Shown here: positions 16,356 to 31,000 of the stretch, in pieces
Numbering within the stretch: the stretch's first letter is position 1
Layout of the letters: every line of letters begins with the position of its first letter
From: Akkermansia massiliensis
Lineage (GTDB): Bacteria; Verrucomicrobiota; Verrucomicrobiia; Verrucomicrobiales; Akkermansiaceae
Assembly: GCF_023516715.1 (NCBI RefSeq)
Contig: NZ_JAMGSI010000002.1
Span: 1-64,000, forward strand
Direction of reading: 5' to 3'
Length of the DNA stretch: 64,000 bases
Position numbers and translations under genes: made by a program
The notes under the pieces: model-generated
Told to the model about the DNA's origin: nothing
Database searches by the model: none
The model's input: the letters and a program-made list of their open reading frames with translations, nothing else

Positions 16356-18977
16356 TTATTCTTCCGCAGGGGCTTCCGCTTCACCGGAATCTTCCCCGGC
16401 CTCCGCGTCTTCCGCTCCCTCCGCACCTTCCTCGTCTTCATCATCCGGAATGACGATGGAGATGTCCTGGATGGCTTCGCCGTCGTTCAGCGTCATGAGC
16501 TTCACGCCCTGGGTGGCGCGGCCCGTTTCGCGCACGGTGGCTACCTTGATGCGGACGGACTGCCCCGCCGTGGTCATGAGCATCAGTTCATCCTCCTCGG
16601 AAACGACCGTGGCGGATACCACCTTCCCGGTCTTGTCCGTGCAGTTCATGGTCTTGATGCCGGTGCCGCCGCGGCCCTGCGTGCGGTATTCGTCAAAGGA
16701 GGTGCGCTTGCCAAGGCCGTTTTCAGAGGCCACCAGCAGGGTTTTCTGCGGGTCCACAATGGCAAGGGCCACCACGTAGTCTCCCTCGCGCGGACGGATG
16801 CCGCGCACGCCGATGGTGTTGCGGCCCTGGGTGCGGAGGGCTTCCTCCGGGAAGCGGATGCTCATGCCGTCATGCGTGACGAGCACGATTTCATTTTCTC
16901 CGGTGGTGAGTTCCGCGTTCACCAGGGTGTTGCCTTCCTCCAGGTTGATGGCGATGATGCCGGCCTTGCGGTAGTTGACAAAGTCGTTCAGGCTGGTTTT
17001 CTTCACCGTGCCGTCCTTCGTCGCGAAGACCACGTTGCCGCTGCCTTCCGCAAAGGTGATGTCATTGCCCTTTTCATCCACCCGGCGTTCCAGGCGCAGG
17101 ATGGCGGCGATGGCTTCCTCCGGCTGGAGGTCCAGCAGGTTCTTGATGTTGCGGCCCTGCGCGCTGCGCGCGGCCTCGTCAATTTCATACACGCGGTCCA
17201 CGTACACGCGCCCGGTGTTCGTGAAGAACATCAGGTAGTCGTGGTTCTGGGCGGCGAAGAGGTGCTCGATGAAGTCCGCCTCCGCATCCTTTCTGGCCCC
17301 CTTGGTGGTGGCGGCCTTCACGCCCTTGCCCCCACGGGCCTGCACGCGGTATTCCGCGGAGTTGGTGCGCTTGATGTAGCCGCTGTGCGTGATGGTGACG
17401 ATCATCGTGTCGTTCGGGATCAGGTCTTCAATGGCCATGTCCCCGGAGAAGGGAATGATGCGCGTGACGCGCGGCGTGGCGTACTTGTCCTTGATGGCCA
17501 TGAGTTCATCCTTCACGATTCCCAGCACGCGGGATTCGTTCGCCAGGATGTCCAGATAGTCCTTGATGCGGACCAGCAGTTCCGCGTATTCCCCGGAAAT
17601 CTTGTCGTTTTCCAGAGCGGTGAGCTGGTACAGGCGCAGGTCCAGGATGGAGTTTACCTGGCGTTCCGTAAAGATGTAGCGGTCCCCCTGCACGGAGGCC
17701 TGGGAACGGATCAGGATGCCCAGGCTTTCCGCCGTCTGCGTGGAGAAGGTGTAGTTCTGGAGGCGTTCGCGGGCTTCCTCCCTGTTCTTGGAGTCGCGGA
17801 TGATGGTGATGAAGTCATCCATGTGGTGAAGGGCCAGCAGGAAGGCTTCCAGGCGTTCGGCGTCCTTTTCCGCATCCCCCAGCAGGTAGCGCGTGCGGCG
17901 CACGACCACCTCGCGGCGGTGCTCGATGTAGAAGTTGATGGCGTCCAGCATCGCGAGCGTCTTGGGGCGGTTGTCGTGAATCGCCAGCATGTTCACCGCA
18001 AAGGAGGTTTCCATGGAGGTGAGCTTGTAAAGCTGGTTCATGACCACCTGCGGGCGGGCGTCCCGCTTGAGTTCGATTTCAATGCAGGTTTTCTCGTCGG
18101 AAAGGTCGCGGATGCCGGAAATGTCCGTCAGGATCTTGTCCTTGTACAGTTCCGCGATGCGTTCCTGGAGGGCGGCGCGGTTCACGCCGTACGGCACTTC
18201 ACGGATGATGAGGAGGTCCTTGCCGGAGTCCGTCATTTCCATGTCTATCTTCCCGCGGATGCGCACGGAGCCGCGCCCGGTGCGGAAGTAGTTGTCAATG
18301 CCGGAAAAGCCCAGCACGTCGCCCCCGGTGGGGAAGTCCGGTCCCTTGATGTACTGGCGCAGTTCATCCACCGTCATGAGCGGGTTGTCAATCACGGCGC
18401 AGATGCCGTCCACCACTTCCCCCAGGTTGTGCGGGGGCATGTTGGTTGCCATCCCCACGGCAATGCCCGTGCCGCCGTTGACCAACAGGTTCGGGAAGGC
18501 GGAGGGAAACACGGTGGGTTCCGTGTGCTCGTTGTCGTACGTGGGAACAAAGTCCACGGTGTCCTTGTCCAGGTCCGCCATCAGGGCCACGCCCATGCCG
18601 GAGAGCTTGGCTTCCGTGTATCGGGCGGCGGCGGGGGGGTCCCCGTCCGGCGTGCCGAAGTTGCCCTGCCCGATGACGAGGATGTCCCGCATGGACCAGT
18701 CCTGCGCCATGTTCACCAGGGTGCCGTAAATGGCGGCGTCCCCGTGCGGGTGGTAGTTACCCATGGTGTCACCCACGATTTTGGAGCATTTGCGGGTCTT
18801 CCCGCCGGGGGACAGGTTCAGTTCCTTCATGGCGTACAGGATACGCCTCTGGGAGGGCTTGAGGCCGTCTCTCACGTCCGGCAGGGCGCGGGAGATGATG
18901 ACGGACATGGAGTAGTCCAGGAAAGAAGTGGAGAGCTCACTGGCTACGTCCACCGGTTTGATTCTATTGTTTTCCAT
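16356..18977 (-). CDS. gyrA: DNA gyrase subunit A
   Basis: This is the breakage-reunion subunit of gyrase. The 873-residue protein has the catalytic tyrosine at about 120 in AARYTEAKL, the GyrA-box-type sequence QGRGGTG in the C-terminal beta-pinwheel (about residue 760), and an acidic Glu/Asp/Ala tail of some 25 residues. In the quinolone region the segment reads [10 protein letters not shown], so Ala81 and Gly85 replace the Ser83 and Asp87 of E. coli. The gene follows gyrB by 23 bases in one operon. Assignment as GyrA over ParC rests on the adjacent gyrB and the GyrA-box. Confidence 0.97.
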   Translation of the reverse strand: MENNRIKPVDVASELSTSFLDYSMSVIISRALPDVRDGLKPSQRRILYAMKELNLSPGGKTRKCSKIVGDTMGNYHPHGDAAIYGTLVNMAQDWSMRDILVIGQGNFGTPDGDPPAAARYTEAKLSGMGVALMADLDKDTVDFVPTYDNEHTEPTVFPSAFPNLLVNGGTGIAVGMATNMPPHNLGEVVDGICAVIDNPLMTVDELRQYIKGPDFPTGGDVLGFSGIDNYFRTGRGSVRIRGKIDMEMTDSGKDLLIIREVPYGVNRAALQERIAELYKDKILTDISGIRDLSDEKTCIEIELKRDARPQVVMNQLYKLTSMETSFAVNMLAIHDNRPKTLAMLDAINFYIEHRREVVVRRTRYLLGDAEKDAERLEAFLLALHHMDDFITIIRDSKNREEARERLQNYTFSTQTAESLGILIRSQASVQGDRYIFTERQVNSILDLRLYQLTALENDKISGEYAELLVRIKDYLDILANESRVLGIVKDELMAIKDKYATPRVTRIIPFSGDMAIEDLIPNDTMIVTITHSGYIKRTNSAEYRVQARGGKGVKAATTKGARKDAEADFIEHLFAAQNHDYLMFFTNTGRVYVDRVYEIDEAARSAQGRNIKNLLDLQPEEAIAAILRLERRVDEKGNDITFAEGSGNVVFATKDGTVKKTSLNDFVNYRKAGIIAINLEEGNTLVNAELTTGENEIVLVTHDGMSIRFPEEALRTQGRNTIGVRGIRPREGDYVVALAIVDPQKTLLVASENGLGKRTSFDEYRTQGRGGTGIKTMNCTDKTGKVVSATVVSEEDELMLMTTAGQSVRIKVATVRETGRATQGVKLMTLNDGEAIQDISIVIPDDEDEEGAEGAEDAEAGEDSGEAEAPAEE

Positions 18978-19000
18978 GGTTCTGGGAGAAAGTGTAGGAA

Positions 19001-21596
<2,596 letters not shown>

Positions 21597-21803
21597 GACT
21601 AATGTTAGAAAACGCGTGCGCGCGCGTAGGGGCAACCCCCGCGAAAAGCCGCCGCAATCGCATAAAAAAGGCCCTATTCCACGCCTTCCGGATTTTTCTG
21701 ACATCAGACAGCGGACGAGGGCGCGCAGGAGTATTCTGCGCCGTTTTATAGAATCGGAAGGGGCGTGCCGTGTGGAGGGCGGCGAGCGGCACGGGGAGAG
21801 TAG

Positions 21804-21839
21804 TGGACAAAATGGACTTGATGGACAGGATGGACACCA
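21804..21839. repeat. Four tandem nine-base repeats
   Basis: Four units beginning TGGAC lie head to tail: TGGACAAAA, TGGACTTGA, TGGACAGGA, TGGACACCA. They sit in the 445-base gap between gyrB and the autotransporter gene and are not part of a credible ORF. The rest of that gap holds a hairpin near 21911-21948 and pyrimidine-rich CAACTCTCAA-type repeats near 21976-22004. Confidence 0.75.
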
Positions 21840-21910
21840 TTTTCTTTTTTCCATTCTGTCCTTTCAGCCCACACGGCCTATTACTCCGGAGGACGCTATT
21901 TCCTTACACA

Positions 21911-21948
21911 AGCAGGGCCGCCCCGGACAATGCCGGAACGACCCTGCT
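21911..21948 (-). terminator. Possible terminator hairpin after the autotransporter gene
   Basis: AGCAGGG (21911-21917) pairs with CCCTGCT (21942-21948), with an inner CCGG/CCGG pairing. A T-run is missing, so this is only a candidate. A smaller hairpin, GAGCG-tctc-CGCTC at 21962-21975, lies between it and the stop codon. Confidence 0.4.
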
Positions 21949-22004
21949 GGTTTGGAGAGCAGAGCGTCTCCGCTCCACTCTCAACTCTCAAACTTCAACT
22001 CTCC

Positions 22005-25000
22005 TTAGAAGTCATACCGGTAGCCCACGCTCCCGTTCACCGAGTTGGCTCCGTCACGGAAGTCCGCGTTCCCGTTGATGAAGACCGTTCCCTGCGTTCC
22101 CACCGGCACGCTCAGCCCCGCTCCGATTTGCAGAGCCGTCATTCCCACCTTCGCTCCTCTGACTCTCTGCGTGAAGCCGGGGTTGCCCAGCAGCGCCACA
22201 TTGGTTTCTCCGCGGCGGTCGCCCATGTCCTGGGCCGCGTTCACCCGGAACTCAGCCAGCGCTTCTCGACCGAAGATGTTGCTGCCAATGAGCCCCATCC
22301 ACCGGCCGCCCAGCGCAACCGTTCCCGTCGTCCATTCCTGCTTGCCTACGTTCAGGCCCGCGTTCCCCGCTCCCGTTTCCGTGTAGCCGTCCATTCTCGT
22401 GGTTACTACCGAGGCGTTGGCCAGGGGCTGCAGGATGCTGCTCTTGTCTTCATTGAGGTACACGTCGTAGGTCAGTTCATACATCGCTCCAAAGCCCCAC
22501 CCGCTGGTGTTGCCCTGCGTCCTGTAGCTGCCTTCCCCGTAGTTGACCGTGCGGTTGAGCTTCGCGTCGTTCCACCCTCCCGTCAGGATCAATGTGTGCG
22601 CCCAGCGCTTGCTCTGGTAGCGCCCGAAGAGGTTGGCGTAGTAGCTGTCCAGGTGGCCGTCCGCAGAGTCCGCCGCGCTGGCCGTCAGGTCGCCGTAGTT
22701 GGCCGTGAAGGCCGCTCCCATGGTAAAATGGTCGCTGAGGTCCACGTCCATGCCCACGGTGCCGCCCCAGGTGGTGAGCTGGTAGCCGCTTTCATCCCCC
22801 CTGGTGTCCAGCTTGGCATAGGAGCCCGTGCCTTCCATCCACATGTGGAAGTAGGGGAGGTCTTCGTTGACGTAGGCGGGGTTGACGCCCATGAGGGTGG
22901 TGCGGTTCCTGATCCATCCCATCTGGTCGCGCAGGGCGTCCTTCTGGGCCGTTCCCAGCGCGTTGACCGTGCTGCCCGCTACGGCTGCCATCACCCGCTT
23001 CGCTTCCGAGGGGTTGGAAGACGTCAGGGCTCCTACGGCGTCATCCACCTTCTTGAGGATGGAGTCTGCGGCCAGGTCCCCGGGCAGGTTCCAGAGAAGT
23101 TCCGCACCGGCCCTGGAATTGACCGTATCCGCAAGACGGGCGTATTTATTGTCCTTGGATGCCGTAGCCACCAGAACGAGGTTGCCGTTTTCCATCACCA
23201 GGTACGCATCGTTTTCAAATTTCTTGAAGGCGGAGGAGGAGGGATCCAGCAGGATAGCCAGCCTGTCGCTTCCACCCAGGTCGATGGTTCCATCAGCATG
23301 CATGAGCGTGTAGCTGCCGTCCGCGCCCAGCGTCAGTTCATTCTTGCCGGTAGAGCTGAGGGTTATTTCCGCTCCCTGGCTGATGCTGATATTCCCGGTC
23401 ACGCTGATGATGGGTCCGGCGTAGTCCGTGTTGAAGGTGAGGTTCGTGCTGGACCCGTCGCCCAGCGTCAGGCTGCTGAGGGTAAGAGCCGTATTGGCTC
23501 TCGGGTCTTCTACCGTGCCGCCCATCTTGATATTGAGGCGTCCCGTGTTGTTGATGGCCCAGTTGCTGCCGGCGGCGGTGATGACGTTTTCAAGCGTCTG
23601 CCCCGCATTGCCGGAGATGTTGAGCTGCCCACGGCCTTCCAGCGTGCCGCTGAAGACGGAACCGCTGCCCGAATTGCCGGTATTGACGGCCAGAGCGCCG
23701 CCATTGCTCTTCAAGGTTCCCTGGCCGCTGATTCCGGCAACGGTGTTGCCGGTGGTTGAACCAAGGTCAAGCGTTCCCGTGGAATCGCCGTTCTTTACCA
23801 GGTCCAGCAGTACGCCGCCCTGGAGGGAAGCCGTTCCGGAAAGGGCAAGCGTATCATGAAGGGCAAGCGTGCCGCTGCCCTGGATGGTGCTGGCGGAAAG
23901 GCTGCTGGCATCGTTAATGGTGAGGGTGGCTCCGCTGCCGATGTTCAGGTCCGCGCCTTCGCCGCTGTCCGTCAGGTCTCCCATGACGGTATTACGGTTG
24001 ACATCCAGAACCACGCCTTCCGCCGTGCCTGCCAGCACCACATGGTTGAAGCTGCTGCCATCACCGTTCAGGGTGAGCGTGCCGCCTTCCATGCGGAGGG
24101 TGTCCGTCACAAAGGAGCCGTTGACCGTGAGCTTGCCCGCGTTCTGCTTGATGAAGGTGACCCCGTTTTCCCCAACGATGCTGCCGCCCATGATGGAGTC
24201 CGCCCCGGCATAATCGTCCGGTGCGGGCAGCCCCGTTTCCAGGCGTTCGTTGTTGAGGATGACAACGGCGTTGCCTCCGTCCGCATTGGTGTTTTCCACC
24301 TTCAGCGTGCTTCCCGTTGCGCCCAGCAGGTTGTTGATGACCGCGCCGTCGCCGTCGGTATCTCCGGGAGCTCCCGCCAACTGGACGGTGAGCGTCTTGT
24401 CCTGGGCGATCACCACGCCGGCGTACATGCCCAGCGTGCCGTAGTTCGTAACCGTATCGGGATCGGAGGAGGCGGTGCCGTCCACCATGTAAAGGCCGCT
24501 GACCTGTCCGCTGAGGACCAGGCTGCCGCCGTCAGTGCCCGTGACGCGGATGCCGTAGTTGGAAAGGATCTTGCTGAACTGGATGTCGCCCAGATTGGCG
24601 CATTCCAGCGTTCCGGTCGTGAGCGTCAGCCAGCTTTCCACCCCGGCGTCCTTGTGGGCGACGAGGGTGTTCACAATGGCGTCAATATCCAGATTGACCG
24701 TGGCGGAATCATTGATGACAAGCTTGCCGTCTCCCTGGTCAATGATGGCCGTACCGGCCGCTCCCTGGTTGACGTTGTCCGCGCCCAGGGTAAGGTTCAG
24801 CGTTTCCGTAGCTCCCGCACCCACCGTAATGTCTCCGGAGACGTTGGTGAGCTTGCCTCCGGCAGCCAGGGTGATGCCTTTCAGCATGTCGCCATTGGTG
24901 CCCCCCAGGTTGATGGCGGCGGCGGAGTCCACCACGATGCCCGCGGTGGCGCCTTCTCCCCGCGTCATGGCGGAGGTCAGTGATCCGTTAACGATTTTCA

Positions 25001-28000
25001 GCGTTCCCGCTCCGTTCAGCACGGTGCCGGCCCACTGGCCGGCCTTGTCCGCCGTGCCAAGCTGGACCACGGCGTCGGCATTCGTGATGCCGAGGGCTCC
25101 CGTAGCGGTATTGGCCTGATCCAGGATCAGGGTGCCCGTGCCTGCATGCGTCAGGTTGGAGTTGCCCTGCACCAGCGCATTCAGCACCAGTTCCGCGTTA
25201 TTGTAATTGACGTTGTATTGTGCGGCCAGCCCGGCGTCCGCAGACCCCGTGTTGCCCGCCAGGATGGCGCCGTCTCCAAAGATGGCATTCCCCGCACCCG
25301 TGACGCTCGCGCCGCCGTTGCCGAAGTTCCAGACCTGGCGGCTGTTGTTGGCGGAGGTTTCATCGGTGGACAGGGTTCCCGTGAAGTCCTTGAGGGAGCC
25401 CGTGAGGATATTGGTCATCCGCACGTTCGTGGACATGCCCCATGCGCCTGAACCGGAAAGATTACCGGAGAAGGTGTACGTGGCGCCGGAAGAACCGTTC
25501 TGCACCGTGCCGTGGGTTGCGCCGATTTCAAAGTTGGCCGCCGTCGTGCCCGCGGAGAAATGGAAGCCCTTGCCGTCGATGAAAATGGTGCCGCCTCCCA
25601 GCGTATTCCCCGCGCCGAAAGCCGCCCAGTTGGCATTGGTACTCATATTTTCCCCGTTTCCGAGCAGTTCCAGACGGCCGGTGAAATTGGTATTGCCCGT
25701 ATTGGAGATGTTGACCTGTCCCGCGGCATCCGCCGTCCCAATGGTGATGGTGCCCGCGCCGTTAAGCTGGGCGTGCAGGTTGACGGTTCCGCCGGAGAGG
25801 GCCAGAGAGGCGCCTTCACTTACGCGGACGATGGTGGCGTTATTGGGGTTCACGCCGATGGTCGCTCCGCCCGTGAAGGCAAGCGTTCCCTCTTCCACGG
25901 TGAGGTGGGCCAGGGTATTCCCGGAGTATCCCAGCGCCAGCGTGCCGTCCCCCGTCTTGGTCAGCGTGGTGCCCGCGCCCATGACGTCAGCCGTCAGTCC
26001 GGCCCAGGAGACAGTGTCCCCTGCCCCGATTACGGAAACGTTCAGGGCGCCTCCGTCTCCAACCTTGACGCGGCTGGAAACGTCATATCCCGTCACGTCC
26101 CTACCGGCGGCGGAGTCCGCATAAGCCAGCGTACCGCCGTTAAAGGTAATGTCACCCGCCGTACCCAGCGCGTCGTCCGCTCCGATGGTAAGAGTGCCTC
26201 CGTTGAGCACTGTGCCACCGGTGTAGGTATTCGCCAGGTTCAGGGTGACGTTGGCCGTGCCGTTCACGGTGAGCGTAGTGGGGGCAACGGAGTCCGCAAT
26301 ATAACCCGCGTTGTCCGGATCACTGACCAGCGTGTAAGTACCGCTGTTGAAGACGACGCTCTTGGGAGTCACGGTACCGGAGACCTTCACTTCACCCGCT
26401 TCCGCAGCGGAGAAATAGATTTCCTGGTCGTTCAGCGTGTCCACGCCCGTCAGCTTGGTGGTCCAGCCGTCAATGCTGGTGTTGATCCACTTGCGGTCCG
26501 TTCCGCCGTCCCAGACAAAACCGTTGTCTCCGCTGACGTCCACGACTTTCAGCACGAGCTGGTTGTTTTCCACCACGACGGAGTATTCAAAGCCTTCCCG
26601 GGTGATGTCCGGCGTCCAGGTGAAGGAATCCGTGGTCAGGCTGCCCGCCGCAGCCCACTGGGCCAGGACGTAGTCGGATGCTTCCAGTTCACCATAGTTG
26701 TTGATGGTCAGCGTGCAGTTGGCATCCGTCAGAGCCAGGGCCCCTGCCTGGATATTGATGATCGGGCCGTTTGCCACGACTCCAGTCATGTCAAAGGTCA
26801 GCGTAGCGCCGCTGTTCAGCGTCAGGGCGGAGGCCGTGGTCATTTTGGCGCCCGCGCCCATGGAGATGCTGCCCAGGGTCATGGCGTTCGCATTCGTGAA
26901 TGCCAGCGTGCCGGCCTGGACGTTCGTCAAGCCCGTGTAGGTATTCTGTCCGGAGAGGGTCAGCGTGCCGGAACCGACTTTCGTCAAACCGCCGGCGCCG
27001 GAAAGGACGCCCCCGAGGGTGATGTTGGTGGAAGACTGGTCATTGTATGATTTGGTTCCCGCATCGTATTGGCGGGTATCAACCGTCACGTTGCCGGCAA
27101 GATTCATGTTATAGGCGGAGGACCAGCCTTCCGCCGCCGTCGTTCCCAGGGTCCCGGAATTCATGTTCAGGACAATCGTATTGGTATTGCCGGACGCAGT
27201 CATGCCTCCCGCTCCGAGAAGCAGGGAACCGCCATTCAGATTAATGGTGGCGCCCTTGGCGGCGGCTCCGGCCCAATTCTGCCCCAGATCCAGCGTCTGA
27301 GCCAGGACCATGCCGCCTTGTTCAATGTTCATGACCCCCTTCCCGTCACGGGAAATCCGCAGGGTGCCGGTAATGTTCATGAAAGCATCCTTCTTGACAG
27401 TGAGCGTCGTCGTCCCGTTGTATTCATTACGGCCGATGAAACTTCCAGCCGTCAGGGAAGCGCCGGAATCCAGCGTCCAGGAAGCAGCCGCATTCGCACC
27501 CGCCATCAAAGTATAGCTTCCCGTTATATTGACATCACCCTGTAAAACCGTTGTGCCGGCAGCAGATATCAGAGAACCGGCGCCGGTGATCGTGTTTCCG
27601 TAAGTTCCGGCGGAAAGCGTCAGGGTAGTTCCCGCGCCCACATCATATTTGACGCCAGTCAGCGCGGCCGTCGTCGTGCCGGAGGCATTCCCGCTCAGCT
27701 TCAGCGTACCCGTGGAATTGGCATTCAGGCGCGTGCCCAAGCCGTTCCACGTGCCCGTGGTCAGCTCCAGAATGGAATTGCCCTGGAGGAGAACCGTGCT
27801 TGTGCCCAGCGCGCCGGCATTGCCGACGACGAGCTTGCTGCCGTTATACAATACGGTGTTTCCGCTATAGGAGTTGGCATTGTTGATGGTCAGGGAAGCT
27901 CCGTCCAGCAGATTCAGCGTCGTATCCCCGGTAATGGAGCCGTCACCAGCAAAAATGAAATCCGTGCCGGAAACATTAATTTTACCCGGAGCAACATTCC

Positions 28001-31000
28001 CGACGATCGTTACAGTCTTGTTCACGTCCGCACCATCGGAGAAGTACACGGTCTGTCCATCGGCGTAAGCCGTGGGAGTGCCGTCAAGGTCCCAGGCGGT
28101 ATTGGAGGTGTCCGTGTTCCAGTTGCCGCTCTTCCATCTCAGCAAGCCGTCCTTGTCGGACAGGGAGACGTACAGCGTATCATCGCTGACGGTGAATGTA
28201 GCCTTGTAAAGTTCAGCCGCGGAGCCGCCGAGCGTGAACATGGACGTATCCGTCATGCCCGTTCCGTGCAGGAGGGCATATTCCGTATTGGCGGTGACGG
28301 AGGAAAGGCCTATCTGGAGAGCCGTAGCGCCGGTGCCCGCCACTGAATTGACGGTTAATGCCGCGGTATCCGTACTCAGGGCTCCAAAGCTCAGGGAGCC
28401 TCCGTTCAGGGTCAGAGCAGCCGCCAAAGTAGCGGTGCCCCCGTCAAGATTGATGGTTCCCAGCGTAGAGCCGGCATCCAGGGAATAACCGTCTGCGGAA
28501 GTCACGGCTACGGTCAGGCCGCCGTTGATAAGAAGGGTCCCCTGCCCGATGACGCTGGAGTCCTTCACGGTCAGCGCGCCTTCCCTCAATTCCACCGTGC
28601 CGGTGAAACCAGGAACGGCGGCGGTTTCACCTTCCGCGGGAACCGGCACCTTGGCAGCTCCATTGAGCACCAGGGTGCCGGCGCCGATCTTCGTGAGCTT
28701 GCCGCTGCCGGTCAGGCCGGTATTAAAGGTAATGGTTCTTCCGGTTGTCTTGTCCCCGGCGTCCAGGGTATCCACATAACTTCCGTTGGAAGCCGCCAGC
28801 GTGATATAGGAGGGAGTGAACTCGTTATTGTAGGTCACGGACCAGTTGGCCGTGGCTCCCAGCGTTCCCATGCCGAGCGTAATTTCACTGCCGCTGGCAA
28901 AGTTAACGATGTTGCCGCCAAAGTTGACGCGGGCCGTTCCGGCCGTTGCGCTTCCCAACTGGAATCTCCCGCGGAATACTCCATTGCCATTGGCCCAGAA
29001 GTCCAGGCCGCCCAGGTTGGCCGTGCCGCTGGAAGCAAGGAAGGTCCCCGTTCCGCTGTACCCGAGGTTCAGCGCAGCGGAGCCGGTAAGAAGCCCCCCG
29101 TTAAGAGTAAGGGTGCTGCCGTTGTCCACGATAAAGCTGCGGCCGGTTCCGTGGTCGCTGTTGGTGCCCGTGACATTCAACTCGGCGCCGGTGTTGATGG
29201 AAAGGGTCCCGTTCTTGAGGAGCCGCACGTTCGTAGCGTTGACGACGGAACCGGAGTTGACCTGAATGGAACTGCTCGCCCAGTTGCTCGACATGCTGAG
29301 GGTTCCGATGGTGGCCTGCGAATTGGTGAGGGTGAAGCCCCCGATGCAGTAATTGACGGCCAAGCCGCCCAGGTTAACCGTATTGTTCAGGAAGGTTACA
29401 CGGGGACCGTAACCGCCGGAAGCCTGGTCCAGCTGCATGGTTCCTGCATAGTCAACGTTGCCGGAGATATTCAGGTTGAGGTTTTCACTGCGGCGGAAGG
29501 TGATTGAACTATCCTGGGTGACGCCCGCTCCTCCTACGATGTCGGAGGCGATCGTGACCGTATCCGCGGCATTGTGGTTCATCAGGACGTACATGCCGCC
29601 TTCAACGACGATGCGGTCCGAAGGACGAATCGTTCCCGCTCCGGGGCGAATGATGAAATTGGCGCCGTTGCCGATATGCAGGGTTGCTCCGTTGAGCGTG
29701 TCCGCCGCAGGCTGGCTGGCCGTATTGGCGGCGTAATTGCCATATACGGTGATGTCCTTCAGCGTGGATCCAGGAGAAAGGGTGACGCTCCCGTCCGTAT
29801 TGCCGAGCCAGACGGAAAGGGAGGAGTTCGTCCCGCCCATGACGGTGGAGGAGAAGGACTCCATGAGATGCGTGGCGTCTCCCAGCGTCAGGGAAGCGTT
29901 GTTCCCCAGCGTGAAGGTATTGCCCGTGCCGAAGGTGATGGAAGAAGCGATCGCTGCGGTCTTCCCTTCGGAAACGAGGAGGCCCGCATTATTGCCGAGC
30001 GTGAAGGTTCCCCCCGTAATGGCGGCGTCCCCAAGCGTAAGCGTCGCCTGGCTGCCGAGGGAAAGGGCTTCCGCCTGAAGGGAATCCCCGGCTCCCATGT
30101 TCAAGGTGTAGTTCGTCCCGTCCTGGAACGTTACGGTACCGGCGATAATGTTGCCGGTCAACGCAATGGTTTTAACCCCTTCCGCAGCCGTGAAAATAAC
30201 GGAGTCATTGTTCAGGAAGGAAGTATCCGTCTTGCCTCCATCTCCACTCTTGTACCAGCCCGTTCCAGTGTTGCTCCAGGTACCGGTAGTGGAATTCCAG
30301 ACAAGCGTTTCCATATTGTAGCCTGTTCCCTGATACTGCACGGACATGCCGGAACCGTTGGAGACAAGCACGAAATTGCCGGCTCCCAGCTGGTCGGCGG
30401 AATCGACTCTCGTCAATGCCTCATAGGTGTCCTCCCCGGTTTGCTTCCAAATAAGAAGGGAATCCAGGGAAGCCCCCAGATCAGCCCCGGTGGACATGAA
30501 ATAGCGGGTCAGCAGGGCATCGTCCACCAGCTCGCGGTTGGTAACCGTCAGCGCTTCCATGGCGCCCGCAACCACTACCTCTACATTCCACGTCCGGTCA
30601 TTCTTGGTCACTGTAGTGGTATTTGACAGGTTGATCATCCCGTCAAGCCCGATGTGCCAGTAGTGGCTGCCGGAACCGGTACCGTTGTCAAAGTTGAGAT
30701 TGCCTCCCGGAGTGGTCAGGTTCAGCGTGCCGTCCACATAAATATTAGCGTGCCCCTCTGCCTCCATGCTCTTGATCTGGTTGCTGAAGGTGGTGGAAAG
30801 AGTGGATCCGGCGCCTACGTAAACACTGCCGCCCCATTGTCCCAGGCTAACGGACACATTGCTGTTCCCCGTCACGGAGATGCCGCCGCCATCCGAAGTG
30901 TTGGGAGGAGTGCCCGTAACCGTAACGTCTACATCATTAAAAATCAAATGCGGGCCCTTATTCTCCTGGCGGGAGGGGGCGGCGTCCCCTTCCCAGTTGC

